Positions 8,227-16,033 of a stretch of 28,605 nucleotides of DNA are shown here, one piece after another. The DNA lies in contig JAQBGV010000213.1 of assembly GCA_032128395.1 (NCBI GenBank), positions 1 to 28,605 of the forward strand. Direction: 5' to 3'. Under the pieces are notes generated by a model. It worked only from the letters and a program-made list of their open reading frames with translations. It searched no databases and had not been told where the DNA came from. Both the position numbers and the translations under genes were made by a program. Each line of letters begins with the position of its first letter. The first letter of the stretch is position 1. The DNA is from JAQBGV01 sp032128395. GTDB lineage: Bacteria > Planctomycetota > UBA8108 > UBA1146.

Positions 8227-9764
8227 TGAAGAAGAAGGCCCTGATCTCGATCCTCGGGATCCTCATCCTGATGCTCGGGGGCACCCTTCTCCTCCCCCTC
8301 GGGATCGCGATTCTGTACGGTTCGCGCGAAGAGATCCCTGCGTTCTTGTGGGCGATCGGATCGTGCGTCGCCGTGGGTTCCTTCGCGTCGATCGCATGTC
8401 GAGGATGCCACCGGGATCTCGGTGCCCGCGAGGGTTTCGCGGTGGTGGGGCTCGGTTGGGCGGTGCTCTCCGCGTTCGGAGCACTCCCGTTCTATCTGGC
8501 GCTGGATGGTTTCTCGTTCCTCGACGCGTACTTCGAGACGATCAGTGGATTCACGACGACGGGTGCTTCCGTGATCACCGACATCGAAGCACTCCCCAAA
8601 GGATTGCTCTTCTGGCGCAGCTTCACCCATTGGCTCGGCGGCATGGGGATCGTGGTCCTCACGGTGGCGATCCTGCCGTTCCTCGGGGCGGGTGGGTACC
8701 AGATGCTGCGGGCAGAGGTGCCGGGCCCGACCGCCGACAAGCTGGCCCCGCGCATCGCGCAGACGGCGACGATCCTGTGGATCGTGTACTTCGTGCTGAC
8801 CGCGGTCGAGACTCTCCTTCTTTGGCCCGCGATGGGTCTCTTCGATGCGTCGTGCCATGCATTCGGGACGATGGCGACGGGAGGGTACTCGACGAAGAAC
8901 GCGAGCCTCGCCCAGTTCGACAGTGTCTACATTGACTCGGTGGTGACGGTGTTCATGCTGCTCGCCGGAGCGAACTTCGTGTTGCACTACCGGGCCCTGA
9001 TCGGGAAGGGGTTCTCGCACCAGAAGGACAGCGAGTTCCGCTTCTACGTGTGCATCATCCTGATCGCGATCGTAGTGATCACCGGGTTTCTGCTGTGGGG
9101 GGAGTTCCCCGACCGCGAGATCCATGGAGAGAAGTACGACGGAATCGGCTCGTGCTTCCGCTACGCATCGTTTCAGGTCGCTTCGATCGTGACCACGACC
9201 GGCTACGTGACCGCGGACTTCGACCGATGGCCGAACGTTTGCCGCGTTCTGCTGATCGCATTGATGGTGTTCGGAGGGTGCGCGGGGAGTACGGGGGGTG
9301 GCGTGAAGTGCATCCGCGTCCTCACCCTCTTCAAGTACGGGCTCCGCGAGATCAAACGACTGGTGCGACCACACGCGGTGATCCCTCTGAAGATCGGCGG
9401 CCAGACGATCGATCGCCAAGTCGTGGCGCGGGTGATGGGATACCTCTCGCTGTATTTGGTGGTGTTTCTCATCGCGGTATTCCTGATGGCCGCGATCCTT
9501 GGCGCGAATCCTGCGGACGGTCGAGAGCACAACCATGCGGAGCAATCTCTCGAGACGGAGAACTCGGCGCTCTTGACCGCGTTCGGCTCGGTGCTGGCGA
9601 CGATCGGGAACATCGGCCCGGGTCTCGGCGGAGTCGGCCCTCTGGAGAACTACCGCGACATCCCCTCGAGCGGGAAGTGCCTGCTGATCCTCCTCATGCT
9701 CCTCGGCCGCCTCGAGATCTACGCCGTGGTGGTCGTACTCGTGCCGCTCACCTGGCGTAGGTGA
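8226..9764 (+). CDS. trkH: Trk potassium uptake channel subunit TrkH
   Basis: This 512-aa polytopic membrane protein has the four pore-loop repeats of the SKT/Trk/Ktr family. Visible selectivity-filter segments are SGFTTTGASV, MATGGYST, VTTTGYVTADF and IGNIGPGLGGVGP, each with the expected glycine. Hydrophobic helices flank each loop, and the HWLGGMGIVVL motif after the first loop is typical of TrkH. It takes up potassium, coupled to or gated by the TrkA subunit encoded immediately upstream. The coding end lies inside a perfect 10-bp stem (9744-9768), so the stop codon itself is part of a hairpin. Confidence 0.95.
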   Translation: MKKKALISILGILILMLGGTLLLPLGIAILYGSREEIPAFLWAIGSCVAVGSFASIACRGCHRDLGAREGFAVVGLGWAVLSAFGALPFYLALDGFSFLDAYFETISGFTTTGASVITDIEALPKGLLFWRSFTHWLGGMGIVVLTVAILPFLGAGGYQMLRAEVPGPTADKLAPRIAQTATILWIVYFVLTAVETLLLWPAMGLFDASCHAFGTMATGGYSTKNASLAQFDSVYIDSVVTVFMLLAGANFVLHYRALIGKGFSHQKDSEFRFYVCIILIAIVVITGFLLWGEFPDREIHGEKYDGIGSCFRYASFQVASIVTTTGYVTADFDRWPNVCRVLLIALMVFGGCAGSTGGGVKCIRVLTLFKYGLREIKRLVRPHAVIPLKIGGQTIDRQVVARVMGYLSLYLVVFLIAVFLMAAILGANPADGREHNHAEQSLETENSALLTAFGSVLATIGNIGPGLGGVGPLENYRDIPSSGKCLLILLMLLGRLEIYAVVVVLVPLTWRR

Positions 9765-9768
9765 GCGG
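9744..9768 (+). terminator. Hairpin spanning the trkH stop codon
   Basis: CCGCTCACCT and AGGTGAGCGG form a perfect 10-bp stem with a 5-nt loop (GGCGT). The TGA stop of trkH lies in the right arm. The following TGTGTTCTT has a modest T content, so this may act as a terminator or a 3'-end stabiliser. Confidence 0.5.
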
Positions 9769-9779
9769 TGTGTTCTTGA

Positions 9780-9798
9780 GGGGCTGGCTCGCAGCCCC
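9780..9798. repeat. Extragenic palindrome, second copy of the 42-64 hairpin core
   Basis: GGGGCTGGCTCGCAGCCCC differs by one base from the core at 43-63. It forms a 7-bp stem with a 5-nt loop. A second small hairpin (GCGGC / GCCGC) follows within 25 bases. Both copies lie outside genes and have a CCCAACGAG string nearby (1-9 and 9832-9840). Confidence 0.6.
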
Positions 9799-9952
9799 CT
9801 CTCGCTCGCGGCAGAGCCGCTCGCGATTCACCCCAACGAGCTCGCCGCTGGCTCGGGTGGAGACTGGCTCCGCACAGCGGTGCCCATCTCCTGGTGAGGA
9901 GGGTCGGCAGCCGTGGACCGGAGATGGGACAGGCACCTCTGTGGCGAGCCAA

Positions 9953-9986
9953 TCCCCACGCAGTCTTGTCGCTCGTCGCGTGGGGA
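9953..9986. terminator. Hairpin at the 3' end of the convergent methyltransferase gene
   Basis: TCCCCACGC (9953-9961) and GCGTGGGGA (9978-9986) form a perfect 9-bp stem with a 16-nt loop, just beyond the stop of the minus-strand methyltransferase gene. A further inverted pair, CCCATCTCC (9883-9891) and GGAGATGGG (9920-9928), lies farther out. The 229-bp gap between trkH and this gene holds no credible ORF. Confidence 0.45.
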
Positions 9987-9993
9987 CTCGCGT

Positions 9994-10653
9994 CTAGATA
10001 CGTCCGTGGGCGATCCAGTGGCGATCGGTCACCGCGCGGACTTCGAGGGAGAGGCCCGCGGCTCGGAGCTGTTCCTCCACCTCTTCGGGGCGGTATGCGG
10101 CGAGCAGAGAGTGGAAGAAATCCTTGCGGAGGATCGTCGGTTCACCGGACGCGTGCTCCTCGACCAGGCGCTTTGCCTCGTCGCGACTCTCCGGGCGCAT
10201 CAGATCCATGATGAACACCGGCGTGCTGGGAGGCGCAGCCGCGCAGACCGTCGTCCAGAGGACCGTCGGGTCGCTGAGGTGATGGAGGAGGCTGTTCGAA
10301 AAGACGAAGTCGTACTGCTGGCGCGGGAGCGCGTCGTTCGGCAAGTATGCGTGCACGAGGCGCACCCGCTCGCTGAGGTCGGTTCGCATCAGCGCCTCTT
10401 GGCCGTACCGCAGCATCGCGGCGGCACCATCGACCCCGTCGACTTCCCACCCGGGATACGCGCGGGCGAATCGGAAAGTGATATCCCCCGGCCCGCAGCC
10501 GAGATCGATCGCGGCGCCTTCGCTCGGAAGGTCCGGGATCGACGAGAGCATCAGCTCGAGGCAAAGGGCGTGCGGTTCTTCGAAGTCCGCCTCTGCGTAG
10601 GCTTGGGCTTGCCCGTCCTCGGTCATCAGCTCCGGCTCGGGAACTCGCTTCAT
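9994..10653 (-). CDS. Class I SAM-dependent methyltransferase
   Basis: The 219-aa protein has the class I Rossmann methyltransferase signature: motif I as AIDLGCGPGDIT (about residues 48-59), an acidic residue after the second strand in VDGVDGAAAMLRYG, and a motif IV-like FVFSNSLLHHLSD (about residues 116-128). The tail contains VRAVTDRHWIAHGRI. The substrate cannot be told from sequence. It lies 70 bp downstream of the nitrilase-family gene on the same strand, so the two may share a transcript. It is cytosolic, with no signal or membrane segment. Confidence 0.85.
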   Translation of the reverse strand: MKRVPEPELMTEDGQAQAYAEADFEEPHALCLELMLSSIPDLPSEGAAIDLGCGPGDITFRFARAYPGWEVDGVDGAAAMLRYGQEALMRTDLSERVRLVHAYLPNDALPRQQYDFVFSNSLLHHLSDPTVLWTTVCAAAPPSTPVFIMDLMRPESRDEAKRLVEEHASGEPTILRKDFFHSLLAAYRPEEVEEQLRAAGLSLEVRAVTDRHWIAHGRI

Positions 10654-10723
10654 CCTTCGGTTCCTCCTGTCGTGCTCGGCACACTTGCTCGATGCGCTTC
10701 GGGCTCGAGGCCAACTCCGGAGA

Positions 10724-11575
10724 CTACTCCGACCGCAGCTTCGTGAGCCAGTCCGCGTAGAGCTCCGGCCTGCGGTCGCGGTGAAACAGCCGACGCGCCG
10801 GCGCCTCCTCGAGCATCTCGAAGTCGAGGTCGGTGATCAAGATCTCCTCGGTTCCGCGTCCCGCTCGTGCGATCACGCGCCCCTCGGGATCGCAGACGAA
10901 GGACTCCCCGGAGAACTCCAGCCGCTCTTCGCGGCCCACCCGATTGCAGAGCGCAGTGAAGTAGCCGTTCTGGAACGATGCGACCCGGAGTTCCCCCTCG
11001 TAGATCCCCTCGGGCCACTCGTCGACCGCTCCCGCTTGGGGGACGACGACGAGATCCGCCCCTCCGATCGCGAGGGCGCGCATCGCTTCCGGGAAGTGCC
11101 GATCGTAACAGATCGCGACTCCGATTCGTCCCGCACGAGTTTCGTAGACCGGAAGTGCGTTTCCGGGTGAGTAGTAGCCCTGTTCGTGAAACCCTTCGAA
11201 TTCTGCGATGTGTACCATCCGTGTCGTTCCGAGCAATGTTCCGTCGGCGTCGATCACGGGCGATGCATCGTACGTGCGATCCCCTCGACGCTCGAACAGG
11301 TTCAGAACGATGACCATCTCGTGCTCGCGGGCGAGTGCTGCGAATCTTGCCGTGGTCGGTCCCGGGATCGGCTCGGCCCGCGCGAGGACCTCGGGAGTCG
11401 CGGGGACCTGGGGGTAGAACGGCTCGAACGCGAGCTCAGCGAAGACGACCAGTATTGCCCCCTCGGCCGCCGCTTCCGCCACCGCTCGAGCAGCCCGGTC
11501 GCGATTCTCCGCTCGGTCCTCGCTCGCGCGCTGTTGGACGAGGGCGATCCGCCGTCCTCGACGATCGGTCTCCAT
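10724..11575 (-). CDS. Nitrilase-superfamily carbon-nitrogen hydrolase with Met in place of catalytic Lys
   Basis: The 283-aa protein has the CN-hydrolase fold and resembles the N-carbamoylputrescine amidase/beta-ureidopropionase branch. The glutamate is E47 in VVFAEL, the second conserved glutamate is E131 in HEQGYYSPG, and the nucleophile is C156 in VAICYDRHFPE. At the position where the family has Y-R-K-x-H the sequence is T-R-M-V-H, so residue 120 is Met; the codon in the DNA is ATG. The rest of the active-site neighbourhood is intact. It may be a subgroup with altered chemistry or an inactive homologue. The chosen ATG at 11575 puts the fold at the N-terminus; upstream in-frame sequence is shared with the divergent promoter region. 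It is divergent from the decarboxylase gene. Confidence 0.88.
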   Translation of the reverse strand: METDRRGRRIALVQQRASEDRAENRDRAARAVAEAAAEGAILVVFAELAFEPFYPQVPATPEVLARAEPIPGPTTARFAALAREHEMVIVLNLFERRGDRTYDASPVIDADGTLLGTTRMVHIAEFEGFHEQGYYSPGNALPVYETRAGRIGVAICYDRHFPEAMRALAIGGADLVVVPQAGAVDEWPEGIYEGELRVASFQNGYFTALCNRVGREERLEFSGESFVCDPEGRVIARAGRGTEEILITDLDFEMLEEAPARRLFHRDRRPELYADWLTKLRSE

Positions 11576-11726
11576 CACTCTCGCCCCCTTTCTTCGGTCC
11601 GACTCTGCGCGATCGACGATCGGGGTGCAAGACGGCGCTCGCCCACCGTCTTCCGACCTCGGCCGAGTTCGCACCAATCCGCGTTTCGACTCGATCCCGG
11701 AGCCCCCCCTCGGCGAGAATGCTCGC

Positions 11727-13220
11727 ATGGACCAGAGCACACCCGAGCACGCTAGACCGACCCCCGATCGCGGCGGATTTCCACCCTACCCGGAGGATCC
11801 CCTCGCGGACCTCGATCTCCCCGCGGAGACGATGCGTTCCCTCGGCGCCGAGGTCATCGAGCGAGTCTCCGCGCACCTGGGCTCCCTCGCAGATCTTCCG
11901 GCGGGGGGAGAGATCGATCCGGACGCGATCGTCGAGGCGTGCCGCGCCCTCCCGCGAGCAGCGCCGCAGGATCCTCAGTCCCTCGGACCGATCCTCGACC
12001 GGTACTTCGATGAGTGGCTCCCCCAGACCTTCCTCACTCCCGGGCCGGGATACCTCGCCTATATACCGGGAGGTGGTTTGTATGCGAGCGCTCTCGCTTC
12101 GTTCCTCGCGGCAGCGACGAACCGATTCACCGGTGTCTGGGCGGCCGCCCCGCTGCTCGCCGAACTCGAAGGTCGCGTGCTCGGATGGATACGCGAGTGG
12201 ATGGGCTTCCCGGCCGGCAGCGGTGCGCTCTTGACCCCGGGTGGGAGCATTTCTACGCACACCGCGATCGTCGTCGCCCGTGAGAAGTTGCTCGGTCCAG
12301 AAATTCGTTCGGGAACGATGTACGTCTCCGACCAGGTCCATCACTGTGTGACGAAAACCGCGCGTCTCGCCGGGATCCACCCCGATCGCATCCGCTCGAT
12401 CCCGGTCGACGAACGACTTCGGCTCCGCCCCGAAGCCCTGGATCAAGCGATCGCCATCGATCGCGACGCCGGGCTGCGCCCTTTCATCGTGGTCAGCTCG
12501 GCCGGGACCACGAACACCGGGGCGATCGATCCGCTGGTCGAGATCGGCTCGATCGCCAGGAAGAACGGACTCTGGCACCACGTCGACGGAGCCTACGGGG
12601 CGTTCTTCCACATCGTCCCCGAGATGCGGAGCGCGCTCGCCGGCATGTCGGAGGCGGATTCGTTGACCCTCGATCCGCACAAAGGGCTGTTCCTCCCCTA
12701 CGGCACCGGCGCGCTCCTGGTCCGGGACGAAGCCGACCTCCGCGCGGTACACGAAGTGACCGCCGGGTACTTGCCGCCCCTTCCCGATCCCGAATTCCAC
12801 GATCCGAGCCGCCTCGGCCCCGAGCTCTCGCGGCCGTATCGCGGCCTCCCGATCTGGCTCGCGGTCCAACTCCACGGAACGCATCGTCTGCGCGCCGCGA
12901 TCGGCGAGAAACGGGCCCTCGCTCTGTGGGCCGCGGATCGCCTCCGCGAACTCCCGGGGATCACCCTCATCGACGAACCGCAGCTGACGGTGATCCCCTT
13001 CCGGGTCGAAGCTCCCGGCCAGAGCGATGCGGAGATCGATCGTCGCACCCGCGCCCTGCTCGATGGGGTGAATCGACGGGGACGCGTCTATCTCTCCGGA
13101 GCGACCGTGGCGAATCGGTACGTGGCCCGGATCTGTGTCCTTTGTTTCCGCACTCGCGGCGACCGCGTCGCGATGGCGATCGAAGACATCGCCGCCTCCA
13201 GGGACGAAATTTCGGGATAG
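11727..13220 (+). CDS. PLP-dependent group II (aromatic-amino-acid-like) decarboxylase
   Basis: This 497-aa protein fits the group II decarboxylase family (aromatic-L-amino-acid, histidine, tyrosine and glutamate decarboxylases). N-terminal features include LTPGPGYLAYIPGGGLYASALASFLAAATN and the helix with LEGRVLGWIREWMG. The cofactor-facing segments are GGSISTHTAIVVARE, the ring-stacking His region VSDQVHHCVTKTA, SSAGTTNTGAIDP and HVDGAYGAFF. The Schiff-base lysine is K319 in DPHKGLF, where many relatives have DPHKW. The reaction is probably removal of an alpha-carboxyl from an amino acid to give an amine; the substrate is not predictable here. The 151-bp gap to the divergent nitrilase gene must hold both promoters. 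Amine production next to an amidase hints at amine or polyamine metabolism (inference). Confidence 0.88.
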   Translation: MDQSTPEHARPTPDRGGFPPYPEDPLADLDLPAETMRSLGAEVIERVSAHLGSLADLPAGGEIDPDAIVEACRALPRAAPQDPQSLGPILDRYFDEWLPQTFLTPGPGYLAYIPGGGLYASALASFLAAATNRFTGVWAAAPLLAELEGRVLGWIREWMGFPAGSGALLTPGGSISTHTAIVVAREKLLGPEIRSGTMYVSDQVHHCVTKTARLAGIHPDRIRSIPVDERLRLRPEALDQAIAIDRDAGLRPFIVVSSAGTTNTGAIDPLVEIGSIARKNGLWHHVDGAYGAFFHIVPEMRSALAGMSEADSLTLDPHKGLFLPYGTGALLVRDEADLRAVHEVTAGYLPPLPDPEFHDPSRLGPELSRPYRGLPIWLAVQLHGTHRLRAAIGEKRALALWAADRLRELPGITLIDEPQLTVIPFRVEAPGQSDAEIDRRTRALLDGVNRRGRVYLSGATVANRYVARICVLCFRTRGDRVAMAIEDIAASRDEISG

Positions 13221-13322
13221 TGATGCGCCCCTGACAGGGCAGCCGACCAGCACCTGGCTTGACGAGCGGAACACTCTCGGGGATCGTCCCTCCCTTCCGA
13301 TTCCAATCCCCGGGGGGCCCCT

Positions 13323-14111
13323 GTGCAGAAGTTCCAAGTGGGCGAAGCGCTCTCGAAGACCTTCGCGATCTTCTTCAAGAGCTTTCCCAAGATCATCGGA
13401 CTCGCGATCGTGGTCTACTCCCCGTACATCGCGATCCAGCTGACGATGCCGGGCGCGGTGGATCCCGAGACCGGCATTCAAGCGACCAATCGCCTCGGCG
13501 CGTTTCTCGGTTTCTTTCTCGGACCGATCGTCACCGCCGCGGTCACGTACGAAGTGCTCCAGAGGATGCGCGGACAGACCGCCTCCTTCTCGGACTGCCT
13601 CTCGACGGGGTTCAGTCGGCTCTTTCCGGTGCTTCTGGTCAACATGCTGATGATCCTCGCGATAGGCGTAGGGTCCGTTTTCGCCATCCTGGGGATCGTC
13701 ATGATGACGCAGAATCCCTGGGTAGGGCTCCTGATGCTCGTCGCCGGGATCATCCCGGGAATCTACTTCGCGGTGATGCTCTGCGTCGCGATCCCGGTCT
13801 GCGTCGTCGAGCGACCCGGGATCATCGCCTCGCTCGACCGCAGCAGCGAACTGACCAAGGGGAGCCGTTGGGGGATCTTCGGCGCGCTCCTCGTCTTCGG
13901 CGCGCTGTACTTCCTGCTGTTCATCGTGCTGGTGGGGGTCGTTCTGGCGGGTGTCGCCAGCGACTCCGCAACTCTGGTCGTGATCTTCACCATCGCAGTG
14001 ACGATCGTCATGTCCGCGCTGCAGGCGGTGTTGATGGCGACGATCTATCACGAACTCCGGACGAAGAAAGAGGGCGCGGCGAGCGACGATCTCGTCAACG
14101 TCTTCGCTTGA
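13323..14111 (+). CDS. Polytopic membrane protein of unknown function
   Basis: The 262-aa product starts at GTG after a G-rich stretch (GGGGGGCCCC). The N-terminus reads QKFQVGEALSKTFAIFFKSFPKIIGLAIV, an amphipathic start leading into the first of about six hydrophobic segments. Others are FLGFFLGPIVTAAVTYEVL, LLVNMLMILAIGVGSVF, LLMLVAGIIPGIYFAVMLCVAIPVCVVE, LYFLLFIVLVGVVLAGV and TIAVTIVMSALQAVLMATIYHEL. A Ser-rich loop (GIIASLDRSSELTKGSRW) between helices resembles the DUF975/YciC-like group of integral membrane proteins; the link is tentative. It is separated by only 3 bp from the convergent RDD gene, and by about 100 bp from the decarboxylase gene. Confidence 0.82.
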   Translation: MQKFQVGEALSKTFAIFFKSFPKIIGLAIVVYSPYIAIQLTMPGAVDPETGIQATNRLGAFLGFFLGPIVTAAVTYEVLQRMRGQTASFSDCLSTGFSRLFPVLLVNMLMILAIGVGSVFAILGIVMMTQNPWVGLLMLVAGIIPGIYFAVMLCVAIPVCVVERPGIIASLDRSSELTKGSRWGIFGALLVFGALYFLLFIVLVGVVLAGVASDSATLVVIFTIAVTIVMSALQAVLMATIYHELRTKKEGAASDDLVNVFA

Positions 14112-14114
14112 GAC

Positions 14115-15029
14115 TCAATTCGGCCTTCGGGCCTTCGCCGCCGCGTCCTTGTCCTCGCGTCGGTCGCCGAGGAGCATGCGACTCTCGAGATGCGATCGCT
14201 GTGCTCGGTAGAAGGCGGAGAGGAACCGGCGAGGCTCTCGGACGAGCTCGCGCCAACCGATCTTCTTTGCGATCTTCTCCGCGACCGCACGCAGCGTCTC
14301 TTGCGGGGTGTTGTTCTGCCGAAGGATGCGTTCGAGCACCTGGAGCTCGTAGATCCCGTACGCTTCGAGGTGCTGCCTCGAGAAGCTGAACTCCAGATCT
14401 TCCGGCCCTTTCCCGACGGGCTTCTGCGGCGCGCCGGCGAGATCCGGGAGGAGAACCGGCTTCGGGCTCCTCACCACCATCGTGCCCGCGAGCAGGTCCC
14501 CGAGCCGGAGCCGGTCCCGATTGAGGAGCGGGAAGAGCACGAAGAAGAGCGCCCAGAGGAGCGTGATCAGCCGTCCCCAGGGCGGGACGCCCGGCCAGAT
14601 CGTCTCGCCGCCGAGCATCACGGTCAGCGGGAGGAACACCTCGATCTCGCGGGTGAGGTTGCGCGCGAAGATCGCCTCGACCCGCAAGGGATGACCGGCC
14701 CGGTCGATCACCTGCAACCCGAGGAGCCGTTTCCCGATGGTGCGGCCGCGCCAGAGGATCTCGAGTCCCGAGAAGTAGCAGTTGCGCACGGTGAAGATGA
14801 GCACGAGGCCGACGGAAATCGCGGCAGCCTTGTCGACCACCGCGACCAGGAAGAGAAGAAGGAGAGCCAGGAACACCACGACAGAGACCAGAAAGGCATC
14901 GATGAGGAACGCCCCTGCGCGGTCCCCCGCGAGAGCGAGCGCGAACCGGAGCGGCACTCCTTCGGGGGTGGGGATCTCACGGGTCGGGCCGAGCCGCTCG
15001 CCGATCGAGACGAAGCGTGGGGCACTCAC
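14115..15029 (-). CDS. RDD-family membrane protein
   Basis: The 304-aa protein has an RDD domain with DRAGAFLIDAFLVSVVVFLALLLLFLV as the first helix (containing the R-D-D pattern), then LEILWRGRTIGKRLLGLQVIDRAGHPL and a third hydrophobic region near LITLLWALFFVLFPLLN followed by DRLRLGDLLAGTMVV. The C-terminal cytosolic part (FSFSRQHLEAYGIYELQVLERILR and onward) is typical of RDD proteins in MoxR-type operons. The GTG start overlaps the upstream SpoIIM-like stop by 4 bp (GTGA). It is the last gene of the six-gene operon. Function is unproven; RDD proteins are sometimes implicated in transport or stress. Confidence 0.9.
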   Translation of the reverse strand: MSAPRFVSIGERLGPTREIPTPEGVPLRFALALAGDRAGAFLIDAFLVSVVVFLALLLLFLVAVVDKAAAISVGLVLIFTVRNCYFSGLEILWRGRTIGKRLLGLQVIDRAGHPLRVEAIFARNLTREIEVFLPLTVMLGGETIWPGVPPWGRLITLLWALFFVLFPLLNRDRLRLGDLLAGTMVVRSPKPVLLPDLAGAPQKPVGKGPEDLEFSFSRQHLEAYGIYELQVLERILRQNNTPQETLRAVAEKIAKKIGWRELVREPRRFLSAFYRAQRSHLESRMLLGDRREDKDAAAKARRPN

Positions 15030-16033
15030 GCCGTCTTCTCCGCTCGCCCGACCCAACCGAAGTAGTACACCCAGAACAGCGCGGTGACGGCGGCCAGCCC
15101 GTACCGAAGCGTCATGTCGTTCACGAGTTGCCGGAAGTACCCTTCGATGAGCGCCGCGATGAAGAACATCCCGATGCAACCGACCACGATCGTCCCCGCC
15201 TTGCGCCCGCTCGTGACCAGGCTCTCGAGTCGGGTCCGCCGCCCGGGGAAGATGACCGCCATCCCGACCGCGAGACCCGCTCCTCCGCAGAGCATCACCG
15301 CGAGGAGTTCGGTGATCCCGTGGGGCAAGATCCACGACCAGAATTCGGGCCCGATCTCGTGGTGCTCGTGCAGCGCCGCGAAGGCGCCGAGCATCATCCC
15401 GTTCTTCAGCAGCAGGATCCCGACGAGGAGGAGAGGGACCACCCCGACGGCGTAGCAGAGGAGTCCGATCTGCGCGTTGTGCGTGAAGAGGAAGGTCGAG
15501 AAGGCGCTCAGATTGTCGACCTTGTTCTTCTCCTCGCGATTGAAGATCACATCGAGGAGCAATTCTCGCCTCGACGTCGGGCCCCGTCCCACGGCCAGCT
15601 CAGGATCGACGAACAGGTAGAAACTATCGAGGTCGGTCCGCGTCATCCCGAGCCCCGTGAAGAATCCGACGGCGGAGATCGCTATCGAGAGCAACAGCCA
15701 CACTTTGAGATCTCGCACCGTCTGCGGGAACGAGCGCGTAAAGAACTCGAGGACTACTCGCCGCCCCCGCCGCCGCGGCGAATACACGCAGAAGTACGCC
15801 CGGGTGGCGAGACCTTCCAAGTACTCGAGGACGTTTCGGTCGAGCGAGATGGAGCGCGCGACCGACAGGGACGAGATCGCGACGCGGTACAAGATCGGCA
15901 GGCTGTGGAGTTCGGCGGCGGAGAGCGCACGGATGCCGCGCTTCTCGACCTTCTCGAGGAGCTCTTCGAGTTCGCGCCATCGCTCCTCGCGTTCGCGGCG
16001 AAACTGAGCGCTGCGGAGACGGATCTCGCTCAT
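15026..16033 (-). CDS. Stage II sporulation protein M (SpoIIM)-like membrane protein
   Basis: The 335-aa protein begins with a charged, Glu/Arg-rich helical region (residues about 1-75, including RREREERWRELEELLEKVEKRG). Hydrophobic helices follow (LLLSIAISAVGFFTGLGM, IGLLCYAVGVVPLLLVGILLL, ILPHGITELLAVMLCGGAGLAVGMAVIFPG, AGTIVVGCIGMFFIAALIEGYFRQ). The segment with NGMMLGAF, HGITELLAV and the final IEGYFRQ is the diagnostic SpoIIM core. Despite the name, homologues are common in non-sporulating bacteria within this operon. It overlaps both neighbours by 4 bp (ATGA upstream, GTGA downstream). Confidence 0.92.
   Translation of the reverse strand: MSEIRLRSAQFRREREERWRELEELLEKVEKRGIRALSAAELHSLPILYRVAISSLSVARSISLDRNVLEYLEGLATRAYFCVYSPRRRGRRVVLEFFTRSFPQTVRDLKVWLLLSIAISAVGFFTGLGMTRTDLDSFYLFVDPELAVGRGPTSRRELLLDVIFNREEKNKVDNLSAFSTFLFTHNAQIGLLCYAVGVVPLLLVGILLLKNGMMLGAFAALHEHHEIGPEFWSWILPHGITELLAVMLCGGAGLAVGMAVIFPGRRTRLESLVTSGRKAGTIVVGCIGMFFIAALIEGYFRQLVNDMTLRYGLAAVTALFWVYYFGWVGRAEKTA

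Noticed and set aside
7791..9545. 584-aa minus-strand frame opposite trkA and trkH
   Set aside because: Both trk genes are certain over this stretch and the minus frame is rich in His, Arg, Asp and Glu with no family match.
13222..13322. Small inverted repeat CCCT-GAC-AGGG after the decarboxylase gene as a terminator
   Set aside because: Only 4 bp can pair with a normal loop and no T-run follows, so the evidence is too weak to list.
11436..14051. 871-aa open frame on the minus strand
   Set aside because: It lies antiparallel to the PLP decarboxylase and membrane protein genes, is rich in Arg, Asp, Glu and Gly as expected of a high-GC shadow frame, and shows no domain.
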